From positions 5,276,948-5,340,947 of the forward strand of contig NC_072453.1 in the NCBI RefSeq assembly GCF_027596085.1: DNA of 64,000 nucleotides, in the 5' to 3' direction. This DNA comes from Anoplopoma fimbria. Taxonomy: Eukaryota; Chordata; Actinopteri; Perciformes; Anoplopomatidae. Positions 35,644-54,168 of this stretch are shown here, one piece after another. Within the stretch, counting starts at the first letter, position 1. Each line of letters starts with the position of its first letter. The notes beneath the pieces are model-generated. The model saw only the letters and a program-made list of their open reading frames with translations, made no database searches and had not been told where the DNA came from. The translations under genes were made by a program, and so were the position numbers.

Positions 35644-36971
35644 CCCTGCTGATATGCCTGAAGGTAAGAGAGCTAGCAAGATTAATAATGACCCCTGACT
35701 CCCCACAGACAGACCCAAATATACACAGTTTGGAGAGAGAGGGAGAGAGAGCGAAGGCAAAGAGAATGAGGGGAAGAAAAAGGTGAGGCCAAATGGTGAC
35801 TAAAAATACACAGTTAAGACACAAAGAGAGTGTGAAAATGTATACAGTTTAGAAAGTGATAAAGATGAGAAAAGAAAGAGTGGAAGAAGAAGTGGGAGGC
35901 GACACATGCACCATTGTGCGAAAGGATTTGTGGGAGAGAGTGTGTCGACAGTGATTGGGCTTTATTTAATTTTTCTCTAAGCTGACTCAAAGGTTAGGGT
36001 GTGTGTGCCCATAATGTAACTCAATAGTGTCTCCAAGGCCAAGCCAAGATCAGACTTTAGTAGGCTACTCCAGAGCCATCATCATGATACAAAACTGTAC
36101 TCGCAGGTTGAGTAGTGACACCTTTAACGAGTAAACTGGTGTGTAAATTAAAGGCAGCAGCCCTGTGGATTTTTTTTTTTACCTTTGCAACACAGACAGG
36201 CTAGCAGCTTTCCCCATGTATCTAGTTGTTGTGCGAAGCTAAGCTTACTAAGCTGCTAGCTGTGGCTTTATAATTAATGGACAGATTTGCGTCCCTCCCA
36301 TAACGTCTAATTTTGTTATAATATATATATTTTGTTAATGTTATAAAAAGATTATGGTCATGATTATAATATCTGTTGACTGCTGGTAGGAACATACATG
36401 CTTTTAGGCATTTGAACGAATAGTCCGTGCCATAGTCCTCCTTTTGAGAACTTGTCTCGGTAAAGGTGTCATTAATCGTTTTTTGTGTTGATTTTGCCAG
36501 ACAACTTTACAATAATCCTAAAATGTTATCAAAGCTTCCGGTATTTTAGACGCACATTGTTTTCACACGTTACCAGTGTTTTCCACATAGGCTTAGTGTG
36601 AACGCAGCCTAAAGAGAGTGAAGGCGAGAGTATTTTCTTTGACAGTGCGTTACTACCTCTCACTTTCATACGCTAAAGCTCTCTCAGAGTTTTTCCAGCT
36701 GTCTCCCTTTCTCTCTCTGGGTCACACACACAGGCTTGTACGCATGCATGCATGTGTGTATAGACACACAAAAAACACTCTCGGATACCAGTGGAAATAT
36801 GAGGATAAATGCACACAGAGAGTTACAGACGCACGCACACGCACAGAAGCCCCGGTATGGATTAATGTGTTTGGCTCAACTATTTCATTTATTACTGTCA
36901 GAGGCCTTTTGTGATGAGGGCATTTTTCAGGTTGCTAACCATTATTCCCTCTAGGCCCGAGGCTCATCAGA

Positions 36972-37100
<129 letters not shown>

Positions 37101-40100
37101 CAGATTTACCCAGCCTTATGGTTATGGTTATGGTCTCACCAAGTAGTCAGATTTCTTCTCTTTCTATTCTTCAGGGGATTCACATTGCCATTTCTGAATG
37201 TACTTAATGCTCCCTCTCCATTTGTCAACACAAGCCTTAGCAGCTCGAAGGCCTGTTTGTTTTGAAAGGATTTTTTTTTTTGCGCCTCTTTCATACCTTG
37301 AAATATTGTGCTGTATCCATCAACATACCAAAATGTTGTGTGTGAGAGAAGGGAAGGAGGAGGAAAAGACGTGGATTGAGAGAGACCACGTCACTCGTCT
37401 CTGTCCTGATGTTCTTCCCCCCCTAGTGCATTAAAATGTGTTTACACAGCACTCGGATCAACTACAACACAAATTACACGCACATAGAGATATAAACTCA
37501 AACCAGATGGCATTGCTTCTGCTCTGAATAATCGTTGGTATTTGGTTCCGTTTTCATGGGCTTGACTCTGCAAATCGCCTCAAGAGTAAATTAATTCATT
37601 GGTTTATTCTTGGTTTTCTTTGTTTGCTGAGGAAGATTTGTTTTCTGGCCAGTGGGCTAATGTGTGACAGTAATGCAATAATTAATTGAAATCATTCTGG
37701 GAGGTAGGCCTTGTGAAAGGCAAGAAGTCATCATCATCAGTAGCCTGAATTCCACCTCCACATGATCAAGTCATACACCGGCCGACTGAAATGTGAGGTT
37801 GGCCAAAGCGGTCTCATGAGAAGGCGTACATATAGCACGCCACTTTTAAGGACAATCTGTGTGACATGACGCACATTTTAAGCTTTCTGAATGTCATTTA
37901 ATGCTTTTTTTCGCGGTTATTTTTATGCAAGGAAAAATGTCTTGGTTGTATTGATTTTGTGTTGTTTACGAACAAAATCCACACAACATTGGTACAGAAA
38001 ACTTATCACAAACTTTACTAACGTAACTGACGAAACTTCAAATAAGTCAACAAAACTTTAAGGTTTCACACGGGACACTAACACCAAACTCCTGGGTGAA
38101 AGTCCTGTGTTGTTTGACCCAATCCACCTCCCTTCCCGCCCACCATAAATAGACTTTTTAGATTACGTCTCTAACTCTGAGCATAGCATATTCAAGTGGA
38201 TGGCAGTCAGTACAGACTAAATTGAGTAAATGACACAGTAAAAGCAAGAACAGCATTGTGATAGCACACAAAATCACTTAAGAAACGTTTGTGTTTATTC
38301 TACAGTACTTAACAATAAGCATATGATGTCGGTTCTCTATGGAAATATATTCACTTGTCATATGTGAGCAGTTAAAAATAGATAGCATAACCTGCACAAA
38401 CTCGTTTAACTCATAGCGACGCCACTGTGGGCTCAACTCCTAACTCATCACAACAAAAGGATGCCCCACCTTGTGGTACTATTTGTCATTACAGTAATAC
38501 CAAAGCTCTGGCTGTAACAGGTCGTAAAGCACTACTATGCATTTAACTGAACTGAATAAAACAGGTTGAACCAACAACAGACTGAACATACTGCTAAACT
38601 GAGGATAGTCATAGACATAAATGGTGATGCATTAATTTACTGCTGTAGGTACTAATGTGCATTTGAATGACAACACCTTTACTTAGCATGGAAAAAAGCG
38701 AACAAACTATAGAAACGCCCATTTAGATAAATTTGAGATTTGATTGATTTTCAAGACTGCTTTGCTTGAACTGGAGGGTGAGAGTCTAACTGTGCCAGTG
38801 TCCTTGAACACGATAAAACTGAAAATCAGATCTGTTGTACTGCGGCTGATTAACGGCTGAATGTATTTCTATGGGTTGAGGAAATAAGCCTGCGATCCTA
38901 TTTGTTAAAAATAAGAAGTCATAAATAAAAAAATGTGAATGATTTTCTGAAAAGTTGACATCTTGTTAATGAAAAAGTCCTCTATCAGGATGTGGTTCTT
39001 ATGAGCAACATTTGTCCAACACATACAAAAGCAACAAAAAAACCTCTTTCATGTATAAATTTAATGGATGAAAAGGGCCAAGAGTTAAAGTGTTTCGGAG
39101 TCAAAGCTCAGCCACAGAGATAGACAAACATTTACTTGTAATGGAAAGGCTTCTAACATTTGTAGAAGTACAAACTCTGGCCACAGATTTTAATCAACCT
39201 CTCAAACTTTCTGTGACACATGGTCAACTAACCCTGTACAGTGTGAAAGCTGGCATTCAGGGCTGCCATTCACAAACAGCCTATTACCAAGGCCAATGCA
39301 CAAAGATGCAGTTAGTGTGTGTGAGGACCAGAAAACCCAGAGGCTTGGACAGGAGTAAGATGATCTAATGAGCTGCCTTCATGGTTCTCTTACAGGTGTT
39401 ATGAGAGTCTGCTGGGTCCAAAGGTTTCTTTGTATGGCTGTATAACAGTTGAGGAATATGAGGCCATTTTAGGGCATCACTTCCCCATATTCCAAGTCGA
39501 TGATGTCTGCATGCACACTGAGAAATCCAGAATGAAGTCAAACACCTTCAATCAATTCAGTGCAGAAATCCATCTTGGTCATCTCTCAAAGAACTGCAGG
39601 CTTTTTTATCTTATCAAAACACACACACTGCCCAGGCCTCGTGTACCAGCACTGGAAGCAGGATTATAACACTATTTAATATCCAGTATAGCCAGTTAGG
39701 AGTAGTGAGCCTGCATTTTAAATCTTGAACACCATGAGCTCGGAATTTGAACCAAAAATGTATTGGACAATTAAAAGTAAATATTTATTGTCTCTCATGA
39801 CGACTCTCAATCAAAGCATTTTACTCTACTTTTGGTGCTATCTTATTTATCTAAATTGTGTTCCAGGTCTCTACACCAGTTTAACAGGCCTTAAATGTTT
39901 TTTTCACCATTACATTTTCTGCATGACTTCCTACAAATTAAATTTAAAAAATAATGTAATAGTAGGAAAATAATGTCAAAGTTGTTAATTCAAATGTACA
40001 CAATTGCCTTCGGGGTAAAACTAAATGCACGTTTAAAGTCATTAAAGTGCTTTATGTTTGTGTTGCAATTTACGTATCATTCTATTAACAGGATGAAGCA

Positions 40101-43100
40101 ATATAGTTGTTTTTTTTCAGAGGTTAGAGTAAAAATAACTAGAACACAGGAGGGGTTGGGATCCACAATAATTCAACAATGTTGTTTTTTGTATCTATTG
40201 CATGAGTGTAGTTCTCCTATCAAAGCTAGAATGTTTAATGTATGAAATGATGCACATTATGCACAATCAAATTGGCATATTTATTAAATATGTGATAAAT
40301 ATTGCCAACACTGTCCATGACGTTTCAGTTCTCTGGCAGCGGCGGATAAATTCATGTTCCGTCTAATAAACCTTTGCCTGGGCATGTGGGCAATGTGCAG
40401 TTTGTTGTGGGGAAGGAGGCATATTAGTGTGTAACTGGTTCAATATATTTTTTAGTTGCTTCAAGTGTTTAAATTATTGTAACCGAATGGTTTTGCACAG
40501 CAATGGAATCTTTGTTAAAACTTGACAGTTCAGTTTCAAGTAGCAAACACGGGTGTCTAGTCTACGATATCGTTTTCAAAGGTTTCCTGTTCAGCGCCTG
40601 TCCACACAACGAGTCAACCCCGGAGTTTTCAAACTCACCCGGCATCGGTAGCGTTTATCACGAGTGTATCACAAACTAAAAAGTCAAAACGCAGCCTATA
40701 ATCCCTGTTGTTTGCTGCTCAAAAAATTGTTTTCCCCTGCGTTTTAGTTCACTTCCTGCAACTGGGTCTCATTATGTTCCCATTGCAATCGAACAGCTCT
40801 TGGTTCACTTTGTTGTTTTGGTCTTCAACAGAGTATGGTTGCTGTGTTCACAACTGCCCAAACGAACCGTATCACAGCTTGATTTAAACGGACTAAATGC
40901 TTATTTATATATGTGTGTGTGTGTATATATATATATGATATGTGCTTCTTTTGAGATGTTATATTAGTGCTGTCTTGTTCGTTAGGTATGGACAGACATA
41001 AACACACACACCTTTGCACAGGATTATGATCTGCCAACATGAGAACGGTGTGTCCAGTTGCTAAAACACATACTTTTGTTTTACCGACGTGTCCTCGCAG
41101 TCTCTTGCTCTCGGTTTCTGTGTGTGTGTGTCTTGGTACCTGCCATCATCCGCCGTCTGTGTGTGTACTCAGCAGCTCCAGCTAATGACATAAGTAAGCG
41201 GACATGTTCAACAACGTATTGGTGCATGTAAACATTGTACGCTGCAGCAGCCCAATCCCTCCCTCCTTCTGTTCCTCCGCGCTTTTATCTCTCCTCTTAT
41301 CTCCTGCCCTCTAAATCTGCTCCTCCATCGCTCCCTGCCTATTCTGCCTCTCCTCTCCTCTATCTGTTTATCCGTCTCTCTTCCCCGGGCATTCAAATCC
41401 TGAATCCTGAATCCTCCCCTCTGCGCTTTTTTCCTTCCTTTTCCTCTCCTCTCTCTGTATTATAATTCTTTCCTCTCTTTTCCCTCTTCTCAAACACCTC
41501 CACTGGCATTATGTATTTCTCCCCGCAACTCCATCTGTCTGATAGTCTGCCTGCCTTTCCAGCCATTCATCCACCGTCACTCTGTTGCTGATGTGGTGCG
41601 ATGGAGGAAGTAAATAAACAGAGCCTAAGCCAGGAATCCTAAAAGATCTTGTCTTAGCGTGAATGACGGTAATTCATCACTACCTTGTCTCTCTCTCCCT
41701 GCTTCCACTGCGTAGCCTATAGGAGGAGATTTATCTCTAATTGTAATGGTGAGTCAGGTGATTGAGAAGGGAGGGGGTGAGGGTTAGTGGGAGAGAGAGA
41801 ATTATTAAATGTCAACAGTAGTTTGATGCCACCTGGGGCTGAGATGCCATCTTTTGGGGGGGCTTACAGTTGGCTGGTGGTCACATGGATGTGTTTGGTT
41901 TATTGGCAGGTATTTTCATTTTTTTTTATTACCTCCTGGCAACTGCTTTCCTCCAAAGAGAAGGAAGATGTGTCTTGTGTCTGGAAAGGCCTCGTCTTAA
42001 AATAAGGTGAGCTGCGATAGATTGTGATGAGTAATCGCAAACCATAGGTGGTGAAAAAAATTGAGGAAATATTTTTCTCCAAAGGATCACATTATTGAAG
42101 AAATCGCCCACCGAACCCAGGCTTCCTCCTGCTCCCTTCACACAGCCCTTCGCCTCCCTTCTTCCCCTTCCCCCTCCCTTCCCCATTACCAATTAGCTCT
42201 AAGGCCATAATGGATGTTGTTTGCCGTGTTTCCCTGTCAGCGGATTGAATTAGCGCCTCTGTGTGTGCGAATGTTTGTGTATGTGTGCGTGAGTGATCAT
42301 CTTATCGGCTCTTAGTACAGTAATGAAACACAGTTATAAATGGCTGCAATCCTGTTAACAAAACAGCACCTGAGTGTAGCCCGCTAGATAAATCAGAACT
42401 GGGCCGTCGCCACGCCGACCCGGCGGCTGTTGCCAAGGCGTGGAATCACCAGGAGACAATTGAATCATTTGCTCACTGTCTGATAAAGCGTCTGTCTTTA
42501 ACAACCGGATCACCGCAATAAAAAATAACACCGTTTGTTATCGCTGTGTTTTTCCCCTCACAGGGTTCCAGAGAAGTCTGGTTGAATTTCAGTTATTTTG
42601 TAATCAAACTGATTACAAAACAAACCAAAATATGGCAGCATATTTCTTTGTTTTGCAACATTTGGTGCTTTAAAAGCTTTTGCTTCTGGTCTTTCTTCAT
42701 TGCACCATGGTGATATGGGTTGTCATGCATGCACTCTCTCTCACACACACACACACTCACACACACATTCCTGTCTTTCTGCTGGGGGACTATTAAGACA
42801 GTGTCTAATGCTGCGACATACTCCAGTGCTCACAGACTTAATTGTGTTAATGTTTGAGTTCACATAATCTTTCAGGGCTGTCATTCCCTCAGATCATTCT
42901 GTCCTGTTTTCAATTACTGAGCCCTTTGGCACTGTAGGCCCAGACTGCATGATACAACCTACCTGTCCCTGTCAGCGTGCCTTTTCACATCATTGTTTGC
43001 ACATGTGATTCACCAGCAAAACGAAGATTGAGGATGAAGTAGCGCGAATTCTTTTTTATGATGCCTTTACTTATTTTGCTCCAAGGCTGTGTGTGTTGAA

Positions 43101-46100
43101 GCATCTGTATATTTTAAACCTGCTACGAGCCTGTGTGTCTGCGCACATTCCTGTATTTATACAAGCAGCTCAGGCTTTCAACAGCCAGTCAGTTGAAAAA
43201 TTGAACAGCTCCTCCTCTATCTCATTTTGAAACTTGTCTGCAATAGTTTTGGCTACAGTCACCGATCACACCACATCATCAGTTCTTGTGAATATGAGAA
43301 GAGTGAACTCTGTTAGCATTTCATCTCACACACACACACACACACACACAGCAGTGGAGCATGAGTCAACTATAGGGGATTAAGAAAAATAAAAAGCACA
43401 TAGCAGAGTCATTGCGTGCTGAACAGAGCTCATTCAAGCAGATCAGTGTGTGTGTGTGTGAGACAGAAAGAGACAATGCGTGCAAAATGTGTTTGGGTGT
43501 GTGTTTGTGTGTCTGTACTCAAGTCAATCATCCTTAAATTTCGTTGCTGCTTGTCAACTGCAGGAATTTTACTTATCATGGTTTACTTACCGTCACACAA
43601 AGTTGTATGTGTAACTATGTACAGTTGGATATTCACTGTGTCCTGCGTTTACCAACTCCCATATAGCGTTAAGTATTCCTGTAAATTGTGTTTCTCTAAA
43701 TTCTTAATGATGTGTCGGAGGGAAAAGTTAAGATAGAAAAGCAGTGATAAACAATAGCACATACTACATTATATTTTGGGATGTTTAGTTTCTGCATGTG
43801 ATGGACAGACAGGAAATAATGTACAAGGTTAATGGTAAATAAATCCATATATAACAGGTAACAACCTACATAGTGATGAACAGCATCTTCAGCAAATGGG
43901 AACAAACCAGCTTATAGTATTTACAGGTTTAGTTCGGTTTCATTTACCTAAGACCAAAAAAGTGACCTGAATAACTACCTTTTGTAAGAACAATATGGTT
44001 GGGAAATTTCCATTTTGGCAAGGACAGCACAAACACATTTGAGGTGACAGTTTTGAGATAATAAGGGCTCTACGTAGTACGCAGGATGTGTGTGAATCTG
44101 TGTTGCAACACGACAGACCTTTAGAACCGGATATGACGCATGAATCATTTATTTGGTCTTGAATAGAGGACTTTAAGGGAGTTGGCTACTGGGATGGGAC
44201 GCACCTATAGAGGGAATAAGTAGTAATCATAAGCAATGACAGCAGCCATGGATAGACAGACAAAAGTAAGATCTCTACCTACATAAACCTCATTTATGTT
44301 AATCAAACCACACAGTTTTTTAGTGTTAAAGTCTTAATAGATAAGACATTTTCTTCTAACTTTAACTTGTTGCCGATTAAGTATAGTCAGATAGAGAAAT
44401 ACATAAGATTTGAAACTGTTTATGACAAACTCTGCAGGACTCTATTACTTATAAACATCTTTCGGAGATAAAGATTCACAGTTAAAATTAAGTGCTAATC
44501 ATATTACACCATTTCCTTCATCTTTTTCATGTAAATAGTGACCAAAAAACACTTGTCATTATGGAGAATTGTGATCTCATTTGTGGTGAAGTTCGTCAGG
44601 ATGCCGGTTAAGAGCGTGATTTAGCTAATCTGAATGTACCTGTGGATGATCTGTTGCTTGAGGGGAGGAAGACATCGTGAGTCATGCCGAAGCTTCTATT
44701 GACTGATCTTTAAAGTCAAGGTGTGAAGAGAGCTGACAAACATTTGATCCTGCAGGGACGTCTCCTTTCACAAATACTCATAAACACAACTGTCAGCTTT
44801 GTTTTGCACCGTGTAGATTAGTGATTTATATCTTCTTTTACAACCTGCATAACTGACGAGAAACTCCACTGTGTCTGGCTGTATTTGTTTTTCTAGGAAC
44901 ATAATGTTCATCGTGACTCCTGAATTTCAACTGCCGTCTCCGACTAGTTTAAATGAAGTGAATGAAGGCCTAGTTCCAGGGAAAGGAGAGAGGTGATCAC
45001 ACATCTCTGACAGTTTTATGAAGCTCTGTCTTTGTAGGTGGTTGGGCCAACCGCTCGGAAAACTTCTTAAGTAATTTGAGAGGTGCAAGTCATTTTATCA
45101 CTGCTAAAAATAAATGCTTAAAGCTTATTAGCTGCACTAATTAGGCATTTCATGTAGAAATGCACTCATCCTATTTTTTTTACTTTTTTATTAAAAAAAA
45201 CATGTTTATGTTGTTTTCATCCTGAGTAAGCTTGTCTTCATTTTTCTCAGCTCACTTCTCTCACCACAGAGATGGGAATTTATAAGCAAATTGAAAACAT
45301 TGGGCCTGATTTACAAACATGCATACTCACAAATCAGTGCTTAAAACGTGCGCTCAAACTTTTTCGCACCAATCCGGGATTCAACAATATTTTCTCACCT
45401 ATATTTGTTCTTACTCTGCGAAAAAATGTGTGCAGACGCACAGAATGAGTCCGGCTGTCATAGAAAATATGAACACACAACTTTTAATCAATTGCATATC
45501 ATTAACAATAACAATATTTAAAACCTTAATTTGCTAATGCATTGACAAAAATGTATAAAATAACTTGACGTCCACATAAATTATTCTCATAATTAAAATA
45601 TCCAACAATAAAAATTGAGAGTCACAGTCCAAGCTTACAATGAAGTAAATGAGAATGTCCATAGGGAAATGCCACTGCTAGTCCTCAACAGAACATTTTC
45701 GCTGTGTATTTTATCTGAGAAAAAACAGGCAACACACGCTGAATCTTTAGATTGCCGCCCGCAGCCGAGCCAAGCTGCTCCAGGTCCATGTGTCTTTTGT
45801 ACTGTACTGGCCCAACCACGAAAATACGCTGCACATTCTTGTGGATTAAGATGTAAGAGTATAAATGGATTTCTTCAAATGTCTTTTAAGTGTAATATTC
45901 CTATTTTGGCTTTGGTGAAAAGAAGTGAAAAAAACGTTGAAATAATAAAACTACTGTAAATATGTGGAAAAAAATTGAAATATTCTTTATTGCCGAGGTG
46001 CAAGTTGTTCAGCAATACACTTCACTCACAACTCGAAAAAACACCTGGTCTCCTCCTCCCAAAACACATGTAGGTCTTCACCTAATTTTCATGCTTAATT

Positions 46101-47670
46101 GGAGCCAAATAACGCATCCGTTTTTAATGTTAATCTTAACATAGGATTATACATTGCCAATAGTGTGAGAATTGGTAGTATCATGTTTTAAAAGGGGAGT
46201 ATCCCTTATCATTTTGTAATACAGCATTATAATACCATCACCTCAAAAAAACCCAAGTGAAAGACATTTTCGGTCATATCACCCACCCCTAAGGTTACTG
46301 CACACTGTCTCTTATTCCGATTGCACACTGATGTATCTTCGAAAATAACACAAGTATCAAGGACAAACACAATCCTTCTGATGGGGACTGAAGTAGCACT
46401 TGCACTGTCAGCTTTGTTAAACTCTTTTCATTATAAAGATAATGATTATTTCAAACATTTCTGTATTACACTGAATGAATGCAAAACAAAATACTTGCCC
46501 CAGAAGGCATCAGGTCACAATTGCTTATGAAATTGAAAATACCAAAATGCAAAGAATAATAAAAAAAAAAAATGTGTGCACAAGGAGGAGTTTCACTTCA
46601 GTTTCTCCTTGGGTATATGCCAATTCCCATGCCACTTACTTCTGTAATGCTTCTGGGCTGCTTCTGAAATGCGCTGCGCTGTGTCTGGTGAAACTTTTGT
46701 CAATGAGCTTAGAAAAATATCCTTTTTATTCATAATTTTTAATGTTAGCCCGCTTGACTATAAAGGTTTGGTTATGTGTATGCATGTTGCCTATTATGTT
46801 TTATCCGATTATGAGTAATTATTAATATTAATGCTTAAGATAAAGATAAAGATTCCTAGAACCACTATTGCCTGCAATTGTATTAAACAGCTGCATCGTC
46901 ACTTTAAATTGAGGGCTTGGGTAAATGTTAACGCAGAACGTATTTTTCCGATCCCGTTAAAAAAGGTTTAAGATCCCCTCTCATGCATCAGTGTGCAGTT
47001 TAAACTTCAGCTTAAATGCCCAGTTGTAGTTCGACTCTAAACCTAGATATCCACAAGATACATTTGACTTATAATTTAATGAATTATATGTCGGATCCAC
47101 TTCTTGCTTACATTTTTACAAAGTGATATTCTCACAAGTTTACAAACCATCAATGAATAAAAACAGGCTTCCATGAGGATAGAGAATAAATAGGATAATT
47201 AATATCATATTCTGTAACAGCATGGCAATGAGTAGGCAACTATTCAGTAGAATACATTGTCATTTTTAAACAAAATGCAAATTAAGTTCCTTAGTATGTC
47301 AGAAATCCAATTTTCCAGAGAAGGATTTGGTAATGTAAAGCTTGCCACCTCTTTACCTTTCTGTTTCAACCGTTTGACTACCAGGGCTTAATAGCTGTGT
47401 CGGGACTGACCCTTTGTAAACAGGCTGTGGGTCCGGTCAAGGCTGCAGCAGCCTGTTAGAGGAAGGACAGGCCGGGGAGACAACTGAGGTTGTTTGCCAT
47501 CAGGTGTGTGTGAAGATATCTCCAAACATTTGGACCCTGGAGATAACAACATGCAAGAGAGGGGGAGGCAGGGAGACAGACAGGGATGAGTGTATTTTCC
47601 CTGGGACCACCTAAGCTGCCTAATCAAGATATGACTCCACCGCATGTGTGTGCGCTTGTGTGAGAGACAG
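37101..47670. other. Long gene-poor intergenic stretch
   Basis: About 10.5 kb without a convincing exon or intact transposon. It contains pyrimidine-rich plus-strand tracts (about 41250-41500 and 42120-42185), a TATA/TGTG low-complexity patch at about 40905-40940 and short CA runs (about 42742-42768 and 43329-43350). Conserved non-coding elements cannot be judged from one sequence. Confidence 0.5.

Positions 47671-47674
<4 letters not shown>

Positions 47675-47724
<50 letters not shown>
47675..47724. repeat. (GA)n microsatellite
   Basis: About 50 bp of pure AG/GA. Confidence 0.96.
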
Positions 47725-47726
<2 letters not shown>

Positions 47727-47933
47727 TGTGTCTCTATGTGCCCGAGATAAAAGGCGGAGAATCAGAGGTTTCCCTCATCCTGATCCCCTATAGCAGGTGA
47801 AGCTAGGTACGTGTGTGTCAGACGACTGGGAGGCTGCTCCCACAGCCCCCATCACATCCCTTAGACCATGGAGACCAGCCATGCACAGGAGTAATGAGCA
47901 GCGTGCTGTTGTGTCTATGTCACTCACTATATA

Positions 47934-47936
47934 TGT

Positions 47937-47970
<34 letters not shown>
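47934..47970. repeat. (TG)n microsatellite
   Basis: About 36 bp of TG with an early TAT interruption. Confidence 0.93.
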
Positions 47971-48383
47971 CTATGGGGGCGAGTGATAAACGTTAGCACT
48001 GTGATGTTGCATTAATTGCGTGCAGAGCCTTTGGTTTCCCCCTCGCACAGTTAATGAAGACACGACGCGTTGCTCATCGCTCTCTGAAGCTCGGGCTTTG
48101 AGTGCCACCGTGGCCTCCGTCGCATCTGAGCACTGTAATTTGGCTTTTAAATGAAATAAATGAGTTATCCGGGAGATCCTAAGGATTGCGATTATCATTA
48201 TTTTTCCCTTAGTGGCAAACGCCACGCTGTGATTGGTTAATGACTTTCTTCTGAGTGGCAGCCGTCCTATGGGGTCGTCCGGAGCGAGGAAAATGGAAAG
48301 GGAGTGGAACGCGCCAATCTATACTCCTAATGAGGTGCAATTATATCACCGACTGTCTGTTGACGTGACCCCACCAAAAGCAA

Positions 48384-52120
<3,737 letters not shown>

Positions 52121-52160
<40 letters not shown>
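52121..52160. repeat. (CA)n microsatellite
   Basis: About 40 bp of pure AC/CA. Confidence 0.95.
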
Positions 52161-52162
<2 letters not shown>

Positions 52163-53876
52163 AAATGCACACACAACCTTTGCACCCTCTCTTTTGACTG
52201 CGAAAGGCACACCATGTCAAGCTGTATTTTACATTTACAATCATATCTCCCAACAAGCCTATCTCAGGTGGTGAGGCTAGATGAGGCCGGCTGCATCGCG
52301 GCCCATCTAGTCAGCAGTTGCTGGCCTTGTAACATGGCCTGTATCCAAGCAGAAAGGATATTTAGGGAGAGACGTAGAGAGCGATGAATGATGGGTGGAA
52401 GGGATGACGGAGGAGAGAGGGAGAGATGTAAAAAGAGAAGGCTCATGTACAGGAGAGGCCTTAAAGAGAGGGTTGGTTTTCAGCGCGTTTAAGAGCTTTT
52501 GGCAGAGGAGCGGCTACCGCTACGGCGACTGTGGTTTCTGGGGAATCTATGTGTGTGTATCTGTGCATGTGTGTGTGTGTGATATGGGGGGAAAAGATCC
52601 GGGGTATTTTCCTGGCATTTGACTGACAGCTTAACGCTGGGCTTGTAAAAACCGCAGAGCAAAAAGTTCCACGTGCCTGACGATGGGAGGGGGTCAAACA
52701 CACACACCCACACACACACACGCGCAATAAAAGTGAAATGCAGAGTTGTAGTCTTATTTATTAGGGATCCTGTGGTGCGGGGGAATAGTCACTGGGTGGT
52801 AGGGCGGCCTGGGCTAAAACCAGATGATGTTTTCTTAACATTTCCCCTGATTACCTCCAACATCTCCCATCTGTAATCAGATTTTCAACATGTCCCTGTA
52901 GGGGAAGTCTGTTAAAACCCTCCCGCTGGTGACCACATAGCCTCAACTTGGCTCTTGTGGAAATTTTGTGTGTAACTAATGAGATCCAATGAGAGCCATA
53001 GTTCAGGCTGTATTGTAAGTTGTCCACAACTAATGTAACAGCTAAAAAGAGTGAAAGAGAAATGGCCTTGTTTGCACAATGTCTGTCTGCCATTGTGCAA
53101 GCAAGGCCATTGGGCAAAATGGGCAAAATGATGAAAATTCCCAAATGATGAGAGAGTTTCAGGTACCACTATAAAATGTCCATAATATCTCTTTGGGTAG
53201 GTCATCAGCTTTTCACCTATTCCCCTTCAGCTATCCTGCCTTTCACCTTCCACGTCACATTCAAACCCATCATTCTTCTTAACAAACATGCCATTCAGTC
53301 CAGTGAACCACGACAGAGGTGACGTCATACAGCTGCGTTTCAGCCAACATTGCACAAGCTTTCCGTTTCACTTACACCCAACCTCTCACTCCTATTCTAA
53401 TGTCAACATGACAGTCTTGAACGAGTCTTACGACATTTCATGTTTGTTGCATTTTGTTGGGCGAATGGGCGACTGAAACAGAAGATTGATGGAAGCAGCC
53501 AGTTGGGTTACTGGTGGGGGATTTTAACGTTATCTATGCAAATACTGAAACTGCTGGTTGGTGAGATTAAGTTATAACAGTTGCAGAGGAACTGAGTTTA
53601 AAGCAGAAATGTTAAGTGAATAATGTCAATTTAATTGCAGATACCAGAGTGGACATTGTCTTGATATGGGGCCTGTTCCTTACATAAAAGCATACAATCA
53701 AATACTGCATCGTCTTTTATAAAAAGATATTGAATAATCACTGCTGACCTTCAATAAATCAAATCCTGACTCAGACGCGATGAAGATAAAGGACGGAGAA
53801 CATACGAAGCTTTTACTGTAGGGAAATGTCATCATGTAATGCCGGTCGTTGTGCGTTTTGAGAAACCATTTTTGAG
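52161..53876. other. Intergenic DNA, no gene seen
   Basis: Contains short CA/TG runs near 52550-52580 and 52696-52722. ORFs here look random. Confidence 0.5.
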
Positions 53877-54168
53877 GAGGCGGCTGTGGCATAGTGGAGA
53901 GCAAGGTAGTTCTCCAATCAGAGGGTCGGTGGTTCGATACCCGGCTTCGGCAGTCGATGTGTCCTTGGGCAAGACACTTAACCCCAAGTTGCTCCCGAAG
54001 GCTTGCCATCGGTGTGGACTGTTAGTTAGAGTCTGATGGTGGCACCTTGCATGGTAGCCCTGTCATCAGTGTGTGAATGGGTGAATGATATGTAATATAT
54101 ACTACTGATTGTAAGTCGCTTTGGAGAAAAGCGTCTGCTAAATGACTGTAATGTAATGTAATGTAATG
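53877..54168 (+). mobile_element. tRNA-derived SINE (fish V-SINE-like)
   Basis: The 5' part has RNA polymerase III promoter boxes: an A box in TGGCATAGTGG (about 53886) and a B box in GGTTCGATACC (about 53932). The middle has the TGTCCTTGGGCAAGACACTT core common in fish SINEs. The 3' part has CGCTTTGGAGAAAAGCGTCT followed by a (TGTAA)n tail typical of elements that use a LINE partner. It is about 290 bp and apparently full length. The family name is from memory of similar fish SINEs, so the exact class is uncertain. Confidence 0.85.

Noticed and set aside
45302..45330. GGGCCTGATTTACAAA word resembling the terminal repeat of some non-autonomous DNA transposons
   Set aside because: No inverted partner or transposase was found within the next 2 kb, so the element cannot be delimited.
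53877..53950. Possible tRNA gene
   Set aside because: The A and B boxes belong to the head of a SINE with its conserved core and tail; the cloverleaf is degenerate.
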